A DNA stretch of 57,820 nt from NCBI RefSeq assembly GCF_000307265.1, contig NZ_DF158900.1, forward strand, positions 10,887 through 68,706, in the 5' to 3' direction. Positions 25,984 through 35,923 of this stretch are shown here, one piece after another. The DNA comes from Oscillibacter ruminantium GH1 (GTDB taxonomy: Bacteria; Bacillota; Clostridia; Oscillospirales; Oscillospiraceae). Within the stretch, counting starts at the first letter, position 1; the number at the start of each line of letters is the position of its first letter. The notes under the pieces were generated by a model. That model ran no database searches, was not told the origin of the DNA, and saw only the letters and a list, made by a program, of their open reading frames with translations. The position numbers and the translations under genes were made by a program.

Positions 25984-28900
25984 TCAAGACAAACCGTCAA
26001 AGCGGGTGAGAATGACGGCAACCTCCGCGCGGGTGGCATTCCCCCGGGGATTCAGCGTGCCGTCGCTCCGACCGGAGATGATGCTCGCGCCAACGCCCCA
26101 CTGTACCGCCTCCAGCGCCCAAGCGGACGGCTGGTCGGAAAATGCGGTCAGGTTGCCCTTAGTGGTCACATCCATTCCCTTGTACTGGGCATAGCGATAG
26201 AGAATGGCCACCAACTGCTGGCGGGTAATCAAATCGTCCGGGCCGTAATTTCCGTTGCCATAGCCGTTAACGATGCTGTTTTCCACGCCCCATGCAACGG
26301 CCTCGGTGTAATATTTCCCTGCGGGAACATCAGCGAAGTTCGCCGCCTTGGCTGTTGTAGGCTGACCCTCCAGCCGCCAGAGAATGGTGATAATCATACC
26401 TCGGCTGGTGCTGCGATAGGGACTGAAGGTGCTGTCGGACGTGCCGTTCATGAGGCCCGCCTCGTACACATGCTTCACGCCCTCATAGAACCAGTCCCCG
26501 GCATTCACGTCGGTGAAGGGCAGCGCACTCATCTGCTGATACGTGACGGTGACGGTGACCTTGCCACTGCTGGGCTGGGTATAAGTATAGGTGTTGTTGC
26601 CCTTGTCGGTGACGGGCACAGGCTTGCCGTTGGCGTCGGTGACGGTGACCTTACCCACGTTGTACCCGCTGTCGGGCTTGACGGTGATGTCCACCTGTGC
26701 GCCCGCGGTGGGAATCTGGGGGGTGACCGTGACGGTTCCGTGCCCGCCGTTGTTGACTGTGGGGGCATAGGTCCCGGAGCCGCAGGAGGAGGACCCGCCA
26801 CTGCCGCCGGAACCATTGTTCCCGGAGCCGCTGCCGGTGGCGTAGGCTACGGCGTAGGTGGAGAACTTGGATGCGTAGACATAGAGGAGGCTGTTGGCGC
26901 TGTCGGCGAAGAAGGTCTGGTCCGCGCCTGCCTCAGCCGACGGACGACTGGAAAGTGCACGCAGCGCTTGGGCCTCGCCGTGGTAACGGTAGACTGCTAC
27001 GTCGGTTTTGCCTGTGAAGTCATAGGGGATGACGATCTCCAGCACCGTGGCGTTGGCGCTGCCGATATCCGTAACCCCTGCGCTTACGCCCTCCACGATT
27101 TTGGAAAGAAAGAGGTCCAGAAAGTCGCTCACGGTTTTGCTGCCAGCCAGCGTTTTCAGTGCGCCGGCATTGGCCGCGTCGCCTTCCTCCTTGCGCTGCA
27201 CCGTCAGCTTGATGGTGATGCTGGTGCTTCCGGGCTCCAGCGCGGAACCTTCGGCGATCTTGTCCAGACCGCCTACCACCGCGTCCGGTGTGTTGGCTCC
27301 GACCTCCAGCACAGAGTTCTTGCGCTGGCTGGGCATGGTGAGGTTTTGCTCCGTGAGGTTCGCGCTGACCACGTTGATGAGCAGCGTGACTGTTTTACCG
27401 TCCTTACTGGCCACCACGTTATAGGCCCCCACGGGCACGTCGGCGAAGCTGTACGCGCCCTGCGCGTCGGTAGTCGTGCTCTGCACCTCCGTGCGGCCCC
27501 GCACCAGCTTGACCTGCGCGCCCGCCACGGGCTGGTTGTCGCCGCCGTTCACCGTGCCGCCCACGGCGAAGGTCTGCTTCCAGTGGGCATAGACGGTAGC
27601 GTTGGCGGAAAACACAGTGGTAAGGCCGACCTCTGTGCCGCCGCTGGCGGCGGTGAACCACCCAGCAAAGGCATATCCGTCCCGGGTGGGGGTGGGCAGG
27701 GGGCCGGTGAGAATGCCGCTGGCATGGGTGGTTGCGAGGGCGGGAGAAACCGTGCCGCCGTTTGCGTTAAAGAAGACGGTGTAGACCGTGGTCGCGCCGG
27801 AGCCGCCGCTGCTGGTAAGGTTCAGAATGGGAAAGCCTTTGTTGACGGTCGCGTTCAGCTTCCAGCCGATGTACGGAGAGCCTTGTTGAGTCACCCATTC
27901 GTTCAGGAGCTCCAGCATCGCCGTGCCATCGTTGCTGAGTACCTTCATCTCCCCCGCGGTCAGAGACTTTCCGTTCAGGTGATTGAGGCCCTTGGAGTCG
28001 GTGGCGGTGGTGTCGAGGGTGAAGATGTTTCCTGTGAAGGCGTCTTGCGAAAGCTCGGTTGGGTAGTAGCCCGCAATGCCGCCCAGATAGCCTCCCGTAC
28101 TGCCGGTGGAGGTGATGTCGCATGCGGTGTAGCAGTTGATAAACTGATTATCCGCGGGCTCCGCCATGCCCGCGATGCCGCCCGCTGCGGCCTTAGCCTT
28201 GGTTGCCGTGGCGGAGACGCTACCGGTCACAAAGCAGTTTCTGGTGGAGAAGCCGAGATAGCCGTAGCCCACCACGCCGCCCGCGCGGGCGACGCAGCTA
28301 GAGCCGGTCGTGGAGCTGGCCGTGGAGCTGGCTCGGATGTTGACGTTGATCAGACCCAGATTCCACACCCCGCCGCCGCTGGCTTCGCCCAGCAATCCGG
28401 CGTAGGCCGTGCCGACGGTGGGCTTCACGTCCACGGTTAGTCCCGTGATGCTGTGCCCCTTGCCGTCAAGGCCGCCGCCAAAGGGAGCGTCGTGCACACC
28501 CACCGGCGTCCACAGGAAGCCGGACAGGTCGAGGTTGTTCTCCAGCGTGACGGTGAGAAGACTGTTTTCATATTTGCTTCCGTTGACGCTCCACCACGCT
28601 GCGCCGCTGGCGGTTTTGATGGCCAGTGTTCCGCCCAGCGACGGCAGCGCATCGCAGGTCAGCACGTAGTCCGTGCCGTCGGCCGCCGGGTGGCTTTCGA
28701 GGTATTCCTCCGCGGTGGGGAGGCCGGAGGGTGCGTCGTTCATGGAAATCAGAATGGGATAGCCGCTGTTGACCGTGCCGTCCAGCTTCCACCCGGCGTA
28801 GTCCGCGCCGTTTTCGGTCGCCCATTTGTTCAGGTTTGCCATCATCCCCGTGCCCAGCTCGCCGGGGGACTTCATCTCCTCCGCCGTCGACACTCTTCCG

Positions 28901-31900
28901 TCCCTGCTGAGGTTGCCGCCGCCGCCCGCAGTGACGGAGCCGGTCAGGGAGAAGCTGTCCGTGGCGACGTTGACGGCGTTGGACGTGAAAATGCGACCCG
29001 CGATGCCGCCGCCGTAGGAAGACGCGCTGTTTGCGCCATTTGCGGAGACGCTGGCGGCGCTGTAACAGTTGTCCACCGCCAGCTTGCCGCCGGAGCTGTC
29101 GGCAAAGCCCACCAGACCGCCTGCGACGGCGCAGGTCTTGGCGGAGGTGGCGGCGACGCTACCGGTGACAAAGCAGTTGTAAATCGTGCTGCTCAGGGCG
29201 TAGCCCGCCACGCCGCCTGCGAGGCCGTACTGTTTGGGATCCGTAGCAGTGGAGGTGGAGGTGGCGGTGACGGCAATGTTGACGTTCACCAGCCCCAGAT
29301 TGCGAATGGTCGCGCCAACGACCTTGCCGAACAGTCCGGCGTAGGCCGCCGAGCTGGATTGCATATCCACCGTCAGATTGGAAATGCGGTGTCCCATCCC
29401 GTCAAAGGTGGCGGCGGTGACGGGTCTGCTTTCGCTGCCCACTGGCGTCCACAAAAAACCGGACAGGTCGAGGTCGTTTTCCAGCACGATGGTGTAGCTT
29501 TGGAAGCCCTTGTAGTCGGCGGAGTTGCCGTTGGCGCTCCACCACGCCGCGCCCTCGGCGGTTTTGATGACCAGCGTATGTGCGGATGTATTTAGCGCGT
29601 AGTCCGTGCCGTCCACCGCCGGGTGCTGCAGCAGGTATTCCGCCGCCGAGAGGGTGGGGGGCGCGCTGGGGTCGCCGGAGCTGGAGCCCGCCGTGGGCAG
29701 CACGGGGAAGCCGCTGTTGACGGGCGTGTTCACGCTGTCCGCCAGCCATGTGGCGTAGCCATTGCCGGGATTCTGAGCCACATAGGCGTTGAGACTGCTC
29801 ACCGCAGCCTGCATCTCCGCAATCGGCTTCAGCTCAAGTCCGGCCATCGCGTCATAGGTCCAGTTCGACTGATTGCGATAATAGTAGCATCCCTGAATGT
29901 TCTCCGCGTTTTTGCTTGCGGTTCTGCCTGTGATGCCGCCCATATGTTTCGTAGAACTCTGTAGGTACACGGCGTTATACTGCCTTCCGGCGCTGTAGCA
30001 GTTGAGAACCTTGCTGCCGCCGTCGTCGCCCACAATGCCGCCCATCTGCATCCAGCCCCCAAAAGACTGACCTAGAACGCCGGTGTTGTAGCTGTTGGCG
30101 ATCACGCCGGTATTGTCCCGCATCTTGCCCACCAGACCGCCTGTAAAGGCATTCTGAGTGGAGGTCTGCAGGCAGAATGCACTGATCGCGGCCCGGTTGC
30201 CGCAGTTGACAATAGTGCTGCCCTCTGCGCAGCCCGCCACAGAACCGACGTAGGTCTCCACATCTCTGTAAACGTCAAATATTTTACCGGAGGCAATGCA
30301 CAGGTTTTGAATTTTTGCGTTCTTCACACAGCCGAACAATCCGGTATACTCGCCCTTCGCCCGAATCGACAGGTTGAAAAGGCGGTGGTTCTGCCCGTCA
30401 AACGTCCCGATGAAGGGGGCGTTTGCGTTCGCACCCACCGGGCTCCAGAGGAAGTCGAACAGGTCGAGATCGGTGTCCAGCTTCACCGCGTAGTCCAGAT
30501 AGCTTGCACTGTTGACGCTCCACCACGCCGCACCGCTGACGGTTTTGATGGTCAGCGTCTTCTTGCCGGTATCCAGTGCGTAGTCCGTTCCCGCCGTCGC
30601 CGAGTGGGCGGCGAGATATTCGCTGACCGTGGGCATTGGCTGAGCGGTGAGATACCGGCGCTGATAGTCGGCTGATTCCGGACTCATCTTTGTGAGTAGC
30701 TTCATTTCGCTTTGACTGTCGCCCAGCATCACCCGGGAGGCCAGAATGGTGGCGGTGTCAGCGGCCTTGCCCGGCGTGCCACTGGCGCTGGCTCCGCCGG
30801 TGGCGTTCAGGCTGACCGCGCTGTTGGGGTCTATGGCAAAATTACCACCCATTGCGACTCCGCCTTTGCCGCTGCCCGTCGCGGCTCCGCCGGTGGCGGT
30901 GAGGGTTCCATTGCCGCGCAGAATCACAGAGCCTCCCACGCCCCCCACGGCGTAGCCGCCGTTGGAGGTATTGTCTGCGCTGTCGCCGCCGGTGAGAGAG
31001 CTGTCGGCGAGGATGTTGATGGAATTGGTGTACGCGAGGGTAAGCGCGTTCTCCCCCGCCGGGGCGGTGATATGCACCCCTTTCAGATTCAGGGTCACGG
31101 TGTTTTGCCCGGCACTGCGGTCCACGGCGATGCGGTCATGGGTCTCCGCCACGCCGTCCGCCATGGAAACAGTGTATTCTCCTGCCGCCGTAAAGGTAAG
31201 CACGCCGTCCTCATAGGTGTAGCCGTTGGCGTCTCCTGTGACCTTCAGGCCGGGCCCGGGTGCGGGCTCCGGGCTTGCAGACAGCACCGGATAGCCGCCG
31301 TTGGCGGGACTGCCCGCGCTGTCCGCCGTCCATGTGGCATAGCCCTTGCCGGAATTGGCAGTTACATAGCCGTTGAGCGCGGTCAGCAGGTCTTCTCCGT
31401 GGCCAAGGGTCTGGGCCTGATACAAAAACTGCGCCGCCGTCCCGGCAGTCAAGTCCCCGGTGTTGTCCGCGAACGTGCCGCAGCCGGTGATCGTGCTGGT
31501 CATGTAGGAGACTTGAACGCCCACCGCGCAGCTGTTGGAGCGATAGTAGCTGTTGGAAACCTTTGCGCCGAATAAAGCGCCCGCCAAGCCGCCTGCATAG
31601 GCGGAAGCCCCGCCGGTGGCGGAGATCGCGCCAGTGTTGTAGCAGTTGGAAATTTTGGCGTTCATGTAACTGTAACCGCTGATGCCGCCCGCGTCGATAT
31701 AGGCTGTGGTGCTGTTGGTGATGGCGTAGATCGCGCCGGTATTCAGGGCGTTTTCAACGGTGGAAGACATACCGGCATAGCCCACGAGACCGCCGGCGTG
31801 GGTGGTGTTTGTGTCGGGGCTGCCGGTCGTCTGGGCGGTAATGGCGGCATGGTTTTCGCAGTTCAGAATGGTGCTGTAATAGCTGTATCCCGCAATGCCG

Positions 31901-33033
31901 CCCGCGTAGGCCGAGGTTGGACACTTCACCGTGATACTGCCGGAGGCAATGCTGACATTTTTGACGGTGCCATTGGTATACAATTTCCCGAACAAGCCGC
32001 CATAGTCGTCGGTGGTCAGGTTTACCGTCAGCGCGGAGATGCTGTGTCCCTGCCCGTCAAAGTTTCCGGTGAAGCCGTTTCCATGGCTGTCGCCCACCGG
32101 TGTCCAGAGGAAGCCGGATACGTCGAGGTTGGCGTCCAGCGTGACGGCGTAGTCCAAATAGAGTTGCTTGCTGGCGCTGTCGCTCCAGAAGGCCGCGCCC
32201 TTGGCGGTTTTAATGGCCAGCGTTTTCTCGCCGGTATCCAGCACGTAGTCCGTGACGCTTGCCGCGTCCGCGGCGTATTCCGCCGCCGTGGGCAGCGTGG
32301 GGGTGCCGGCGCTCACTGTGTACTCCAGCGTGCCGGTTGCCGCCTGATTATACGCCGTCGCGGCATATTCGGCGGACAGGTTGTAGGTTGCCTCAGCGGT
32401 AGGCGTCCACGCGCAGGTGGCCACGCCGCCTGCGCTCAACGTCCCTGTGCCGAGGGTGTCTTCGCCGCTTTTGAAGGTGATGGTCTGACCGTTTACTCCT
32501 GCGTCGATATGATAACCGGTCAAGGTGGCCGTCAGGGTGATTTGGGTATTGGCCGCCTGCGGGCTTTCAGGGCTGGCGGTCAGCGTCAGCGCGGTTTCCC
32601 AGCCCACCACGTTCATAGCGACCTCGTTGGAATACCAGATCATGGGCGTGCTGTTTACCAGAAAGGTTACATAGTAACGCAGCTGATACGTCAAAGTTGT
32701 GCGGGGAGAGATCACAGTCGCTCCGCCACCGGGGGCGGTAAAATTGGACCAGCCGTCGGAACCCTGCTTTACCTCCCATCTCTGCCCAGTGATCGTGTAG
32801 CCGTTGTCCGTAACGGTGGGCACATAAGCTGCGAAGGCGTCGGATCCGATGGAGACGCCCGCTGTGAAGGTGGCGCTGCCCAAGTCCAGCGTGCCAATGG
32901 TGGGGCTGGTTGTCGCGAACGCCGCTGTTGGCAGCAGTGTCAGGAGAAGGCACGCTACCAGAATACTGCTGAAAAGCCGTTTCAGCATGGGCTGTTTTCT
33001 GCCGCTGCGCGGCACTGTGTTTTCATTTCTCAT
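25984..33033 (-). CDS. Giant GLUG-repeat SLH surface protein (2349 aa)
   Basis: Secreted S-layer-associated protein. A basic N-terminus (MRNENTVPRSGRKQPMLKRL) leads a hydrophobic signal ending LPTAAFA (about 41). Four homologous modules of about 300-550 residues start near 244, 798, 1124 and 1438. Each has a GTDYALDTGKKTLTIKT / GAAWWS lead, DLDLSGFLWTPVG, then FDGxGHxISNLTV and several GLUG motifs (YAGLFGxV, AGGVAGY), which form beta-solenoid stalks. Near 1748 comes an InlB-type repeat (PTRDGYAFAGWFTAA), at about 1821 a carboxypeptidase-regulatory-like domain, then a Gly/Ser linker, and three SLH repeats from about 2171. The gene is GC-rich, so long antisense frames occur but carry no family sequence. 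TAGGAG precedes the start. Adhesion or wall scaffolding is likely; no enzyme domain is seen. A small Cys protein gene precedes it, 11 bases away. Confidence 0.87.
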   Translation of the reverse strand: MRNENTVPRSGRKQPMLKRLFSSILVACLLLTLLPTAAFATTSPTIGTLDLGSATFTAGVSIGSDAFAAYVPTVTDNGYTITGQRWEVKQGSDGWSNFTAPGGGATVISPRTTLTYQLRYYVTFLVNSTPMIWYSNEVAMNVVGWETALTLTASPESPQAANTQITLTATLTGYHIDAGVNGQTITFKSGEDTLGTGTLSAGGVATCAWTPTAEATYNLSAEYAATAYNQAATGTLEYTVSAGTPTLPTAAEYAADAASVTDYVLDTGEKTLAIKTAKGAAFWSDSASKQLYLDYAVTLDANLDVSGFLWTPVGDSHGNGFTGNFDGQGHSISALTVNLTTDDYGGLFGKLYTNGTVKNVSIASGSITVKCPTSAYAGGIAGYSYYSTILNCENHAAITAQTTGSPDTNTTHAGGLVGYAGMSSTVENALNTGAIYAITNSTTAYIDAGGISGYSYMNAKISNCYNTGAISATGGASAYAGGLAGALFGAKVSNSYYRSNSCAVGVQVSYMTSTITGCGTFADNTGDLTAGTAAQFLYQAQTLGHGEDLLTALNGYVTANSGKGYATWTADSAGSPANGGYPVLSASPEPAPGPGLKVTGDANGYTYEDGVLTFTAAGEYTVSMADGVAETHDRIAVDRSAGQNTVTLNLKGVHITAPAGENALTLAYTNSINILADSSLTGGDSADNTSNGGYAVGGVGGSVILRGNGTLTATGGAATGSGKGGVAMGGNFAIDPNSAVSLNATGGASASGTPGKAADTATILASRVMLGDSQSEMKLLTKMSPESADYQRRYLTAQPMPTVSEYLAAHSATAGTDYALDTGKKTLTIKTVSGAAWWSVNSASYLDYAVKLDTDLDLFDFLWSPVGANANAPFIGTFDGQNHRLFNLSIRAKGEYTGLFGCVKNAKIQNLCIASGKIFDVYRDVETYVGSVAGCAEGSTIVNCGNRAAISAFCLQTSTQNAFTGGLVGKMRDNTGVIANSYNTGVLGQSFGGWMQMGGIVGDDGGSKVLNCYSAGRQYNAVYLQSSTKHMGGITGRTASKNAENIQGCYYYRNQSNWTYDAMAGLELKPIAEMQAAVSSLNAYVAQNPGNGYATWLADSVNTPVNSGFPVLPTAGSSSGDPSAPPTLSAAEYLLQHPAVDGTDYALNTSAHTLVIKTAEGAAWWSANGNSADYKGFQSYTIVLENDLDLSGFLWTPVGSESRPVTAATFDGMGHRISNLTVDMQSSSAAYAGLFGKVVGATIRNLGLVNVNIAVTATSTSTATDPKQYGLAGGVAGYALSSTIYNCFVTGSVAATSAKTCAVAGGLVGFADSSGGKLAVDNCYSAASVSANGANSASSYGGGIAGRIFTSNAVNVATDSFSLTGSVTAGGGGNLSRDGRVSTAEEMKSPGELGTGMMANLNKWATENGADYAGWKLDGTVNSGYPILISMNDAPSGLPTAEEYLESHPAADGTDYVLTCDALPSLGGTLAIKTASGAAWWSVNGSKYENSLLTVTLENNLDLSGFLWTPVGVHDAPFGGGLDGKGHSITGLTVDVKPTVGTAYAGLLGEASGGGVWNLGLINVNIRASSTASSTTGSSCVARAGGVVGYGYLGFSTRNCFVTGSVSATATKAKAAAGGIAGMAEPADNQFINCYTACDITSTGSTGGYLGGIAGYYPTELSQDAFTGNIFTLDTTATDSKGLNHLNGKSLTAGEMKVLSNDGTAMLELLNEWVTQQGSPYIGWKLNATVNKGFPILNLTSSGGSGATTVYTVFFNANGGTVSPALATTHASGILTGPLPTPTRDGYAFAGWFTAASGGTEVGLTTVFSANATVYAHWKQTFAVGGTVNGGDNQPVAGAQVKLVRGRTEVQSTTTDAQGAYSFADVPVGAYNVVASKDGKTVTLLINVVSANLTEQNLTMPSQRKNSVLEVGANTPDAVVGGLDKIAEGSALEPGSTSITIKLTVQRKEEGDAANAGALKTLAGSKTVSDFLDLFLSKIVEGVSAGVTDIGSANATVLEIVIPYDFTGKTDVAVYRYHGEAQALRALSSRPSAEAGADQTFFADSANSLLYVYASKFSTYAVAYATGSGSGNNGSGGSGGSSSCGSGTYAPTVNNGGHGTVTVTPQIPTAGAQVDITVKPDSGYNVGKVTVTDANGKPVPVTDKGNNTYTYTQPSSGKVTVTVTYQQMSALPFTDVNAGDWFYEGVKHVYEAGLMNGTSDSTFSPYRSTSRGMIITILWRLEGQPTTAKAANFADVPAGKYYTEAVAWGVENSIVNGYGNGNYGPDDLITRQQLVAILYRYAQYKGMDVTTKGNLTAFSDQPSAWALEAVQWGVGASIISGRSDGTLNPRGNATRAEVAVILTRFDGLS

Positions 33034-33044
33034 GGCTTATGCTC

Positions 33045-33260
33045 CTATTTTGTGATTTTTTTTGGCCAATAGCAAATGCCCACCTCCAGCGAGCGGGGCT
33101 TGCCAAGATGGAAGTCGGCGCTGCGGCAATACCAGCACTGCCGCAATCCCTCCGGTGCGTCGCCCCTTGGCTCGAAAACCGGACAAACCTGCTTGGGCCA
33201 GACGTTACCCTCGGCGTTGGGTGCGGTCAGGGGCGCGTCCTCACGCCTGCGGTTCTCCAT
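33045..33260 (-). CDS. Small Cys-containing protein upstream of the GLUG-SLH gene
   Basis: 71 residues from ATG 33260, chosen because GAGGAGGG stands just before it. Four Cys residues (VCPVFEP, QCWYCRS, VGICYWPKK) are arranged so that they could bind metal or form disulfides; no signal peptide or membrane segment is seen. The stop is 11 bases before the giant SLH gene, so the two are one transcript. I do not recognise a family. A regulatory or chaperone-like role in expressing the surface protein is only a guess. Confidence 0.6.
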   Translation of the reverse strand: MENRRREDAPLTAPNAEGNVWPKQVCPVFEPRGDAPEGLRQCWYCRSADFHLGKPRSLEVGICYWPKKITK

Positions 33261-33334
33261 GGGCGATCCCTCCTCTCCCCAAAAATCCATAGGGTGACTT
33301 TTTCACCCTTTTTTGACAAATTATCACAAAAAAA

Positions 33335-33371
33335 GAAAAAATGAGCCCTTTCACTTAAAAGGCTCATTTTT
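33335..33371 (-). terminator. Bidirectional hairpin terminator
   Basis: AAAAATGAGCC and GGCTCATTTTT pair around a 13-base loop, with A/T runs on both sides. It ends the histidine kinase transcript and separates it from the SLH operon. Confidence 0.8.
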
Positions 33372-33421
33372 GCGCTTAAAAAAAGCTGCGGGGCGGAGGC
33401 GCAAGGGCGGGGGACGCCGCC

Positions 33422-34708
33422 TTAGACCAGCAGGCGCACGCGGAAGACACGCCCCTCCTGCTTGTAGAGCAGCTCCCCGTCGTACTTTTTCGCAAAGGCG
33501 ATGACACTTTTGGTCCCCACGCCGTGGCCCTCCTCCGCAGAGACGGGATAGCCCTCCGCGTCCAATGTCACCGGACCTGCGCAGGGATTTTCCACCTCCA
33601 ACAGCAGCCGTCCCGCGATGCGGCAGGTCACCCGGAGATACCGCCGCTCTCCTGCGGGCAGGGCGGCGCAGGCGTGCAGCGCGTTTTCCATCAGATTTGC
33701 CACTGCCATGGAAAGCTCCAGACTGTCCACCGCCAGCTGACGGGGTGCGTCCACCTCAATTTCCGTCTTGATCTCCAGCTGACCGGCCAGCTCCGCGTAG
33801 TGGCAGACCACGGCGTTCAGCGCAAGATTTTCACAGTAGACCCGACTGCCGCCGTCTCCGGCGGCGCTCTCTTTTTTCAGCAGGGCCGTGGCCGCGTCCA
33901 TGTCCCCCCGCTGCACCAGTTCCAGCAGCAGATTGTTAAAATGGCGGCGGTCGTGGGCGGCGCGGCTATTTTGCACTGCCGTCTCTTCCATCAGCCGCAG
34001 CCGCTGGGTCATGCTCTCTGCCGCCAGCTGCAAGTACGCCCTCTCCGCGTGCATGGCGTGGTTTTCCTGCTTTACCTGATACTCCTGCTGCAAATTTTTC
34101 AGGGAGATGAAAATGGAGGAGTAGGCCGCAAGAGCAATAAAGATCACCAGCAGCAGCTGCGCCGCGTTCTCCGTGAGCATGGACACCACATCCTCTGAGA
34201 AGAGAACATAATAATTAAACGTGAGGTAAACGCCCAGCGCCACGGCGAAATACGTGGCCCAATGCTCCACCGCCTGCCGGTAGAGGGGGCGGACCCACCG
34301 ATTCAAAACCAGCAAAAACACGGCGAACAGCACAATGCGCAGCACTGTGTTGCCGTATTCCGGGCAGGGCAGAAAGCGTGCGATCTCAAAGCTGAGAATA
34401 ATGACCACGTCGGAGATGTTCTGCACCGTGAGATAGGAGAAGAGCCACTGCATAAAGCTGTCCTGAAACAGGGGGCGCACGGCGAAGCACAGCACCGCGA
34501 ACAGCACAATGTCCAGCTTTGCCAGCATTGTCAGGTTGCCGCTGAGATAGCAGTAGGCCGCCGTGCCCAGATCGGCGGCGAGAATCCCCAGCATGGCAAG
34601 GCGGGTGACGCGCTTGGAATACTTCGGCTGCAGCAGGCTGGACATCAGCAACACGTTGGCGGTGGTGGAGACGATTGCCCGCAGAAAGTCGGGAAGATGC
34701 TCCCTCAT
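33422..34708 (-). CDS. AgrC-like sensor histidine kinase (GHKL)
   Basis: 428-residue membrane sensor. Residues 1-200 contain six or so hydrophobic segments; the cytoplasmic half has a coiled region, the phospho-acceptor box SRAAHDRRHFNNLL (His followed by D-R-R-H), an N-box ANLMENALHACAAL and the G-box GHGVGTKSV. These identify the AgrC/ComD class of peptide-sensing kinases. The start is ATG 34708, which overlaps the TGA of the response regulator (ATGA), so the pair is translationally coupled. No agrB or agrD gene for a signal peptide is visible nearby, so the ligand is unknown. The next gene downstream is the giant GLUG-SLH protein operon, separated by a terminator; the system may control it. 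Confidence 0.85.
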   Translation of the reverse strand: MREHLPDFLRAIVSTTANVLLMSSLLQPKYSKRVTRLAMLGILAADLGTAAYCYLSGNLTMLAKLDIVLFAVLCFAVRPLFQDSFMQWLFSYLTVQNISDVVIILSFEIARFLPCPEYGNTVLRIVLFAVFLLVLNRWVRPLYRQAVEHWATYFAVALGVYLTFNYYVLFSEDVVSMLTENAAQLLLVIFIALAAYSSIFISLKNLQQEYQVKQENHAMHAERAYLQLAAESMTQRLRLMEETAVQNSRAAHDRRHFNNLLLELVQRGDMDAATALLKKESAAGDGGSRVYCENLALNAVVCHYAELAGQLEIKTEIEVDAPRQLAVDSLELSMAVANLMENALHACAALPAGERRYLRVTCRIAGRLLLEVENPCAGPVTLDAEGYPVSAEEGHGVGTKSVIAFAKKYDGELLYKQEGRVFRVRLLV

Positions 34709-35442
34709 TTGTCCGCCCCCTTTCCCATGAGATAGTCCATGTACGCGTCCCGCACGGCGGGGTATTGCCGAGCCGCAATGGGAACGGCTTTGCCCCCGCA
34801 GAGAGTGAAACTGTCCTTGGCAAAGCGCTCCACCCAGCGCATATTCACCGCGAACGCCGTGTGACACTGCAAAAAGTGCCTGTCCCGAAGCAGCGGCGCG
34901 GCGTATTCCGCAAAGCTCTCCCGAAAGCTGCGGCTGACCAGCTCCTCGCCTGTGGTCAGGGTAAAAGCGGCGGTGTGATTCCGGTATTCGCAGCAGACAA
35001 TCTCCTCCAGCTTGAGAACTCGCAGGCTCTCGGCGGTCTTCACGGGGAAGCTCCGCTGCCCCGCCAGATCAATCTTGGAAACGGCCAGATCCAGCGTGTC
35101 AAAAAGCTGCTCCTTGTCCAGCGGTTTGACGAGATAGTTGATGGGGCTGGCGGCGTAAGCCTGTAAGGCGAACTGGGGCTCAGTGGTGGCGTAAATGATC
35201 TGCGCTTCCCGGTCCAAGCGGCGAATCTCCCGGCCCAGTTCCAGTCCACTCATCATGGGCAGCACAATATCTAAGATGTAAAGGGGAAAGCGTTCCTGCG
35301 CCATGGCGGTCAGCAGCGTGTCGGGGTGGGTGAAGGCTCGAAGCTCCATCCCCGTGTCCCGCTGAGAGAGAAATTCGCCGACATAGGCCCGGAGCACCGA
35401 CAGATCGTCCGGCTGGTCGTCGCATATGGCAATCTTTAACAT
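34705..35442 (-). CDS. LytTR-family response regulator (AgrA-like)
   Basis: 245 residues. Receiver domain (1-120) with acidic pair CDDQ at 8-11, phospho-acceptor Asp in LYILDIVLP (about 56), and Lys in YLVKPLDK. The DNA-binding LytTR domain (about 140-240) has LKLEEIVCCEYRNHTAAF and VNMRWVERFAKDSF. The start is ATG 35442 behind a strong GGAGGTGA site; a longer frame to 35514 has none. It is the first gene of the pair with the AgrC-like kinase. LytTR regulators typically bind direct repeats upstream of surface and secreted virulence genes. Confidence 0.88.
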   Translation of the reverse strand: MLKIAICDDQPDDLSVLRAYVGEFLSQRDTGMELRAFTHPDTLLTAMAQERFPLYILDIVLPMMSGLELGREIRRLDREAQIIYATTEPQFALQAYAASPINYLVKPLDKEQLFDTLDLAVSKIDLAGQRSFPVKTAESLRVLKLEEIVCCEYRNHTAAFTLTTGEELVSRSFRESFAEYAAPLLRDRHFLQCHTAFAVNMRWVERFAKDSFTLCGGKAVPIAARQYPAVRDAYMDYLMGKGADK

Positions 35443-35539
35443 GGCGGTCACCTCCTCCGGCGTCTTGCGGCGCAAAAAAACTTGCTTGCATTTTAACACA
35501 ACAAAGTGCGACATTCAATCGCTTTTTCCGACAGCAGAC

Positions 35540-35923
35540 GTAGAGGCAAAAGCCGACGGAAAGGCAAAAGCCGACGGAAAGGCCAAGCGACTCAATATCT
35601 CCGCCAGACTTTCAAAAACGCTTGAAAATGAGCTGAATGTCTGCGCCGTGCTGGCAAACGGCCTTGAGAACGCGTTGTACGCCTGCACGGGGTTGGAAAG
35701 CCCGAAAATCTCCGGCGAATGCAACTGGTACGTGGGAAAGATTGTCATTCAAATCAAAAACCTCTATGCGGGGCAGGCCGACTTTGTGGACGGCCTGCCA
35801 AAAAGCGAGTGTCCCGGCCAGAGACTGGGGAAAAAAAGCATGGAGCCGATTGCGGAATCCCGCGGCGGTGGGGCGGACTTCTCCGCTGAAAACGGCGTGG
35901 CTACCCTGCCGGCGGTGTTCTAA
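35540..35923 (+). pseudogene. Fragment of a second GHKL histidine kinase
   Basis: On the plus strand, the ATP-binding half of an AgrC-like kinase is readable: ANGLENALYACTGLE (N-box) and GQRLGKKSMEPIAES, then FSAENGVATLPAVF. No sensor half, H-box or ribosome site precedes it, and the G-box Gly residues are partly replaced, so ATP binding is doubtful. A duplicated 17-base segment codes ADGKAKADGKAK at the 5-prime edge. It is convergent-upstream to the intact AgrC/AgrA pair and looks like a relic of another such system. Confidence 0.6.

Noticed and set aside
26470..33072. Long plus-strand reading frames opposite the giant GLUG-SLH gene (26470-28440, 28453-29595, 31798-33072)
   Set aside because: They are GC-rich antisense shadows with repetitive Gly/Arg/Val content, no ribosome sites and no family sequence, while the minus strand encodes a clear domain series.
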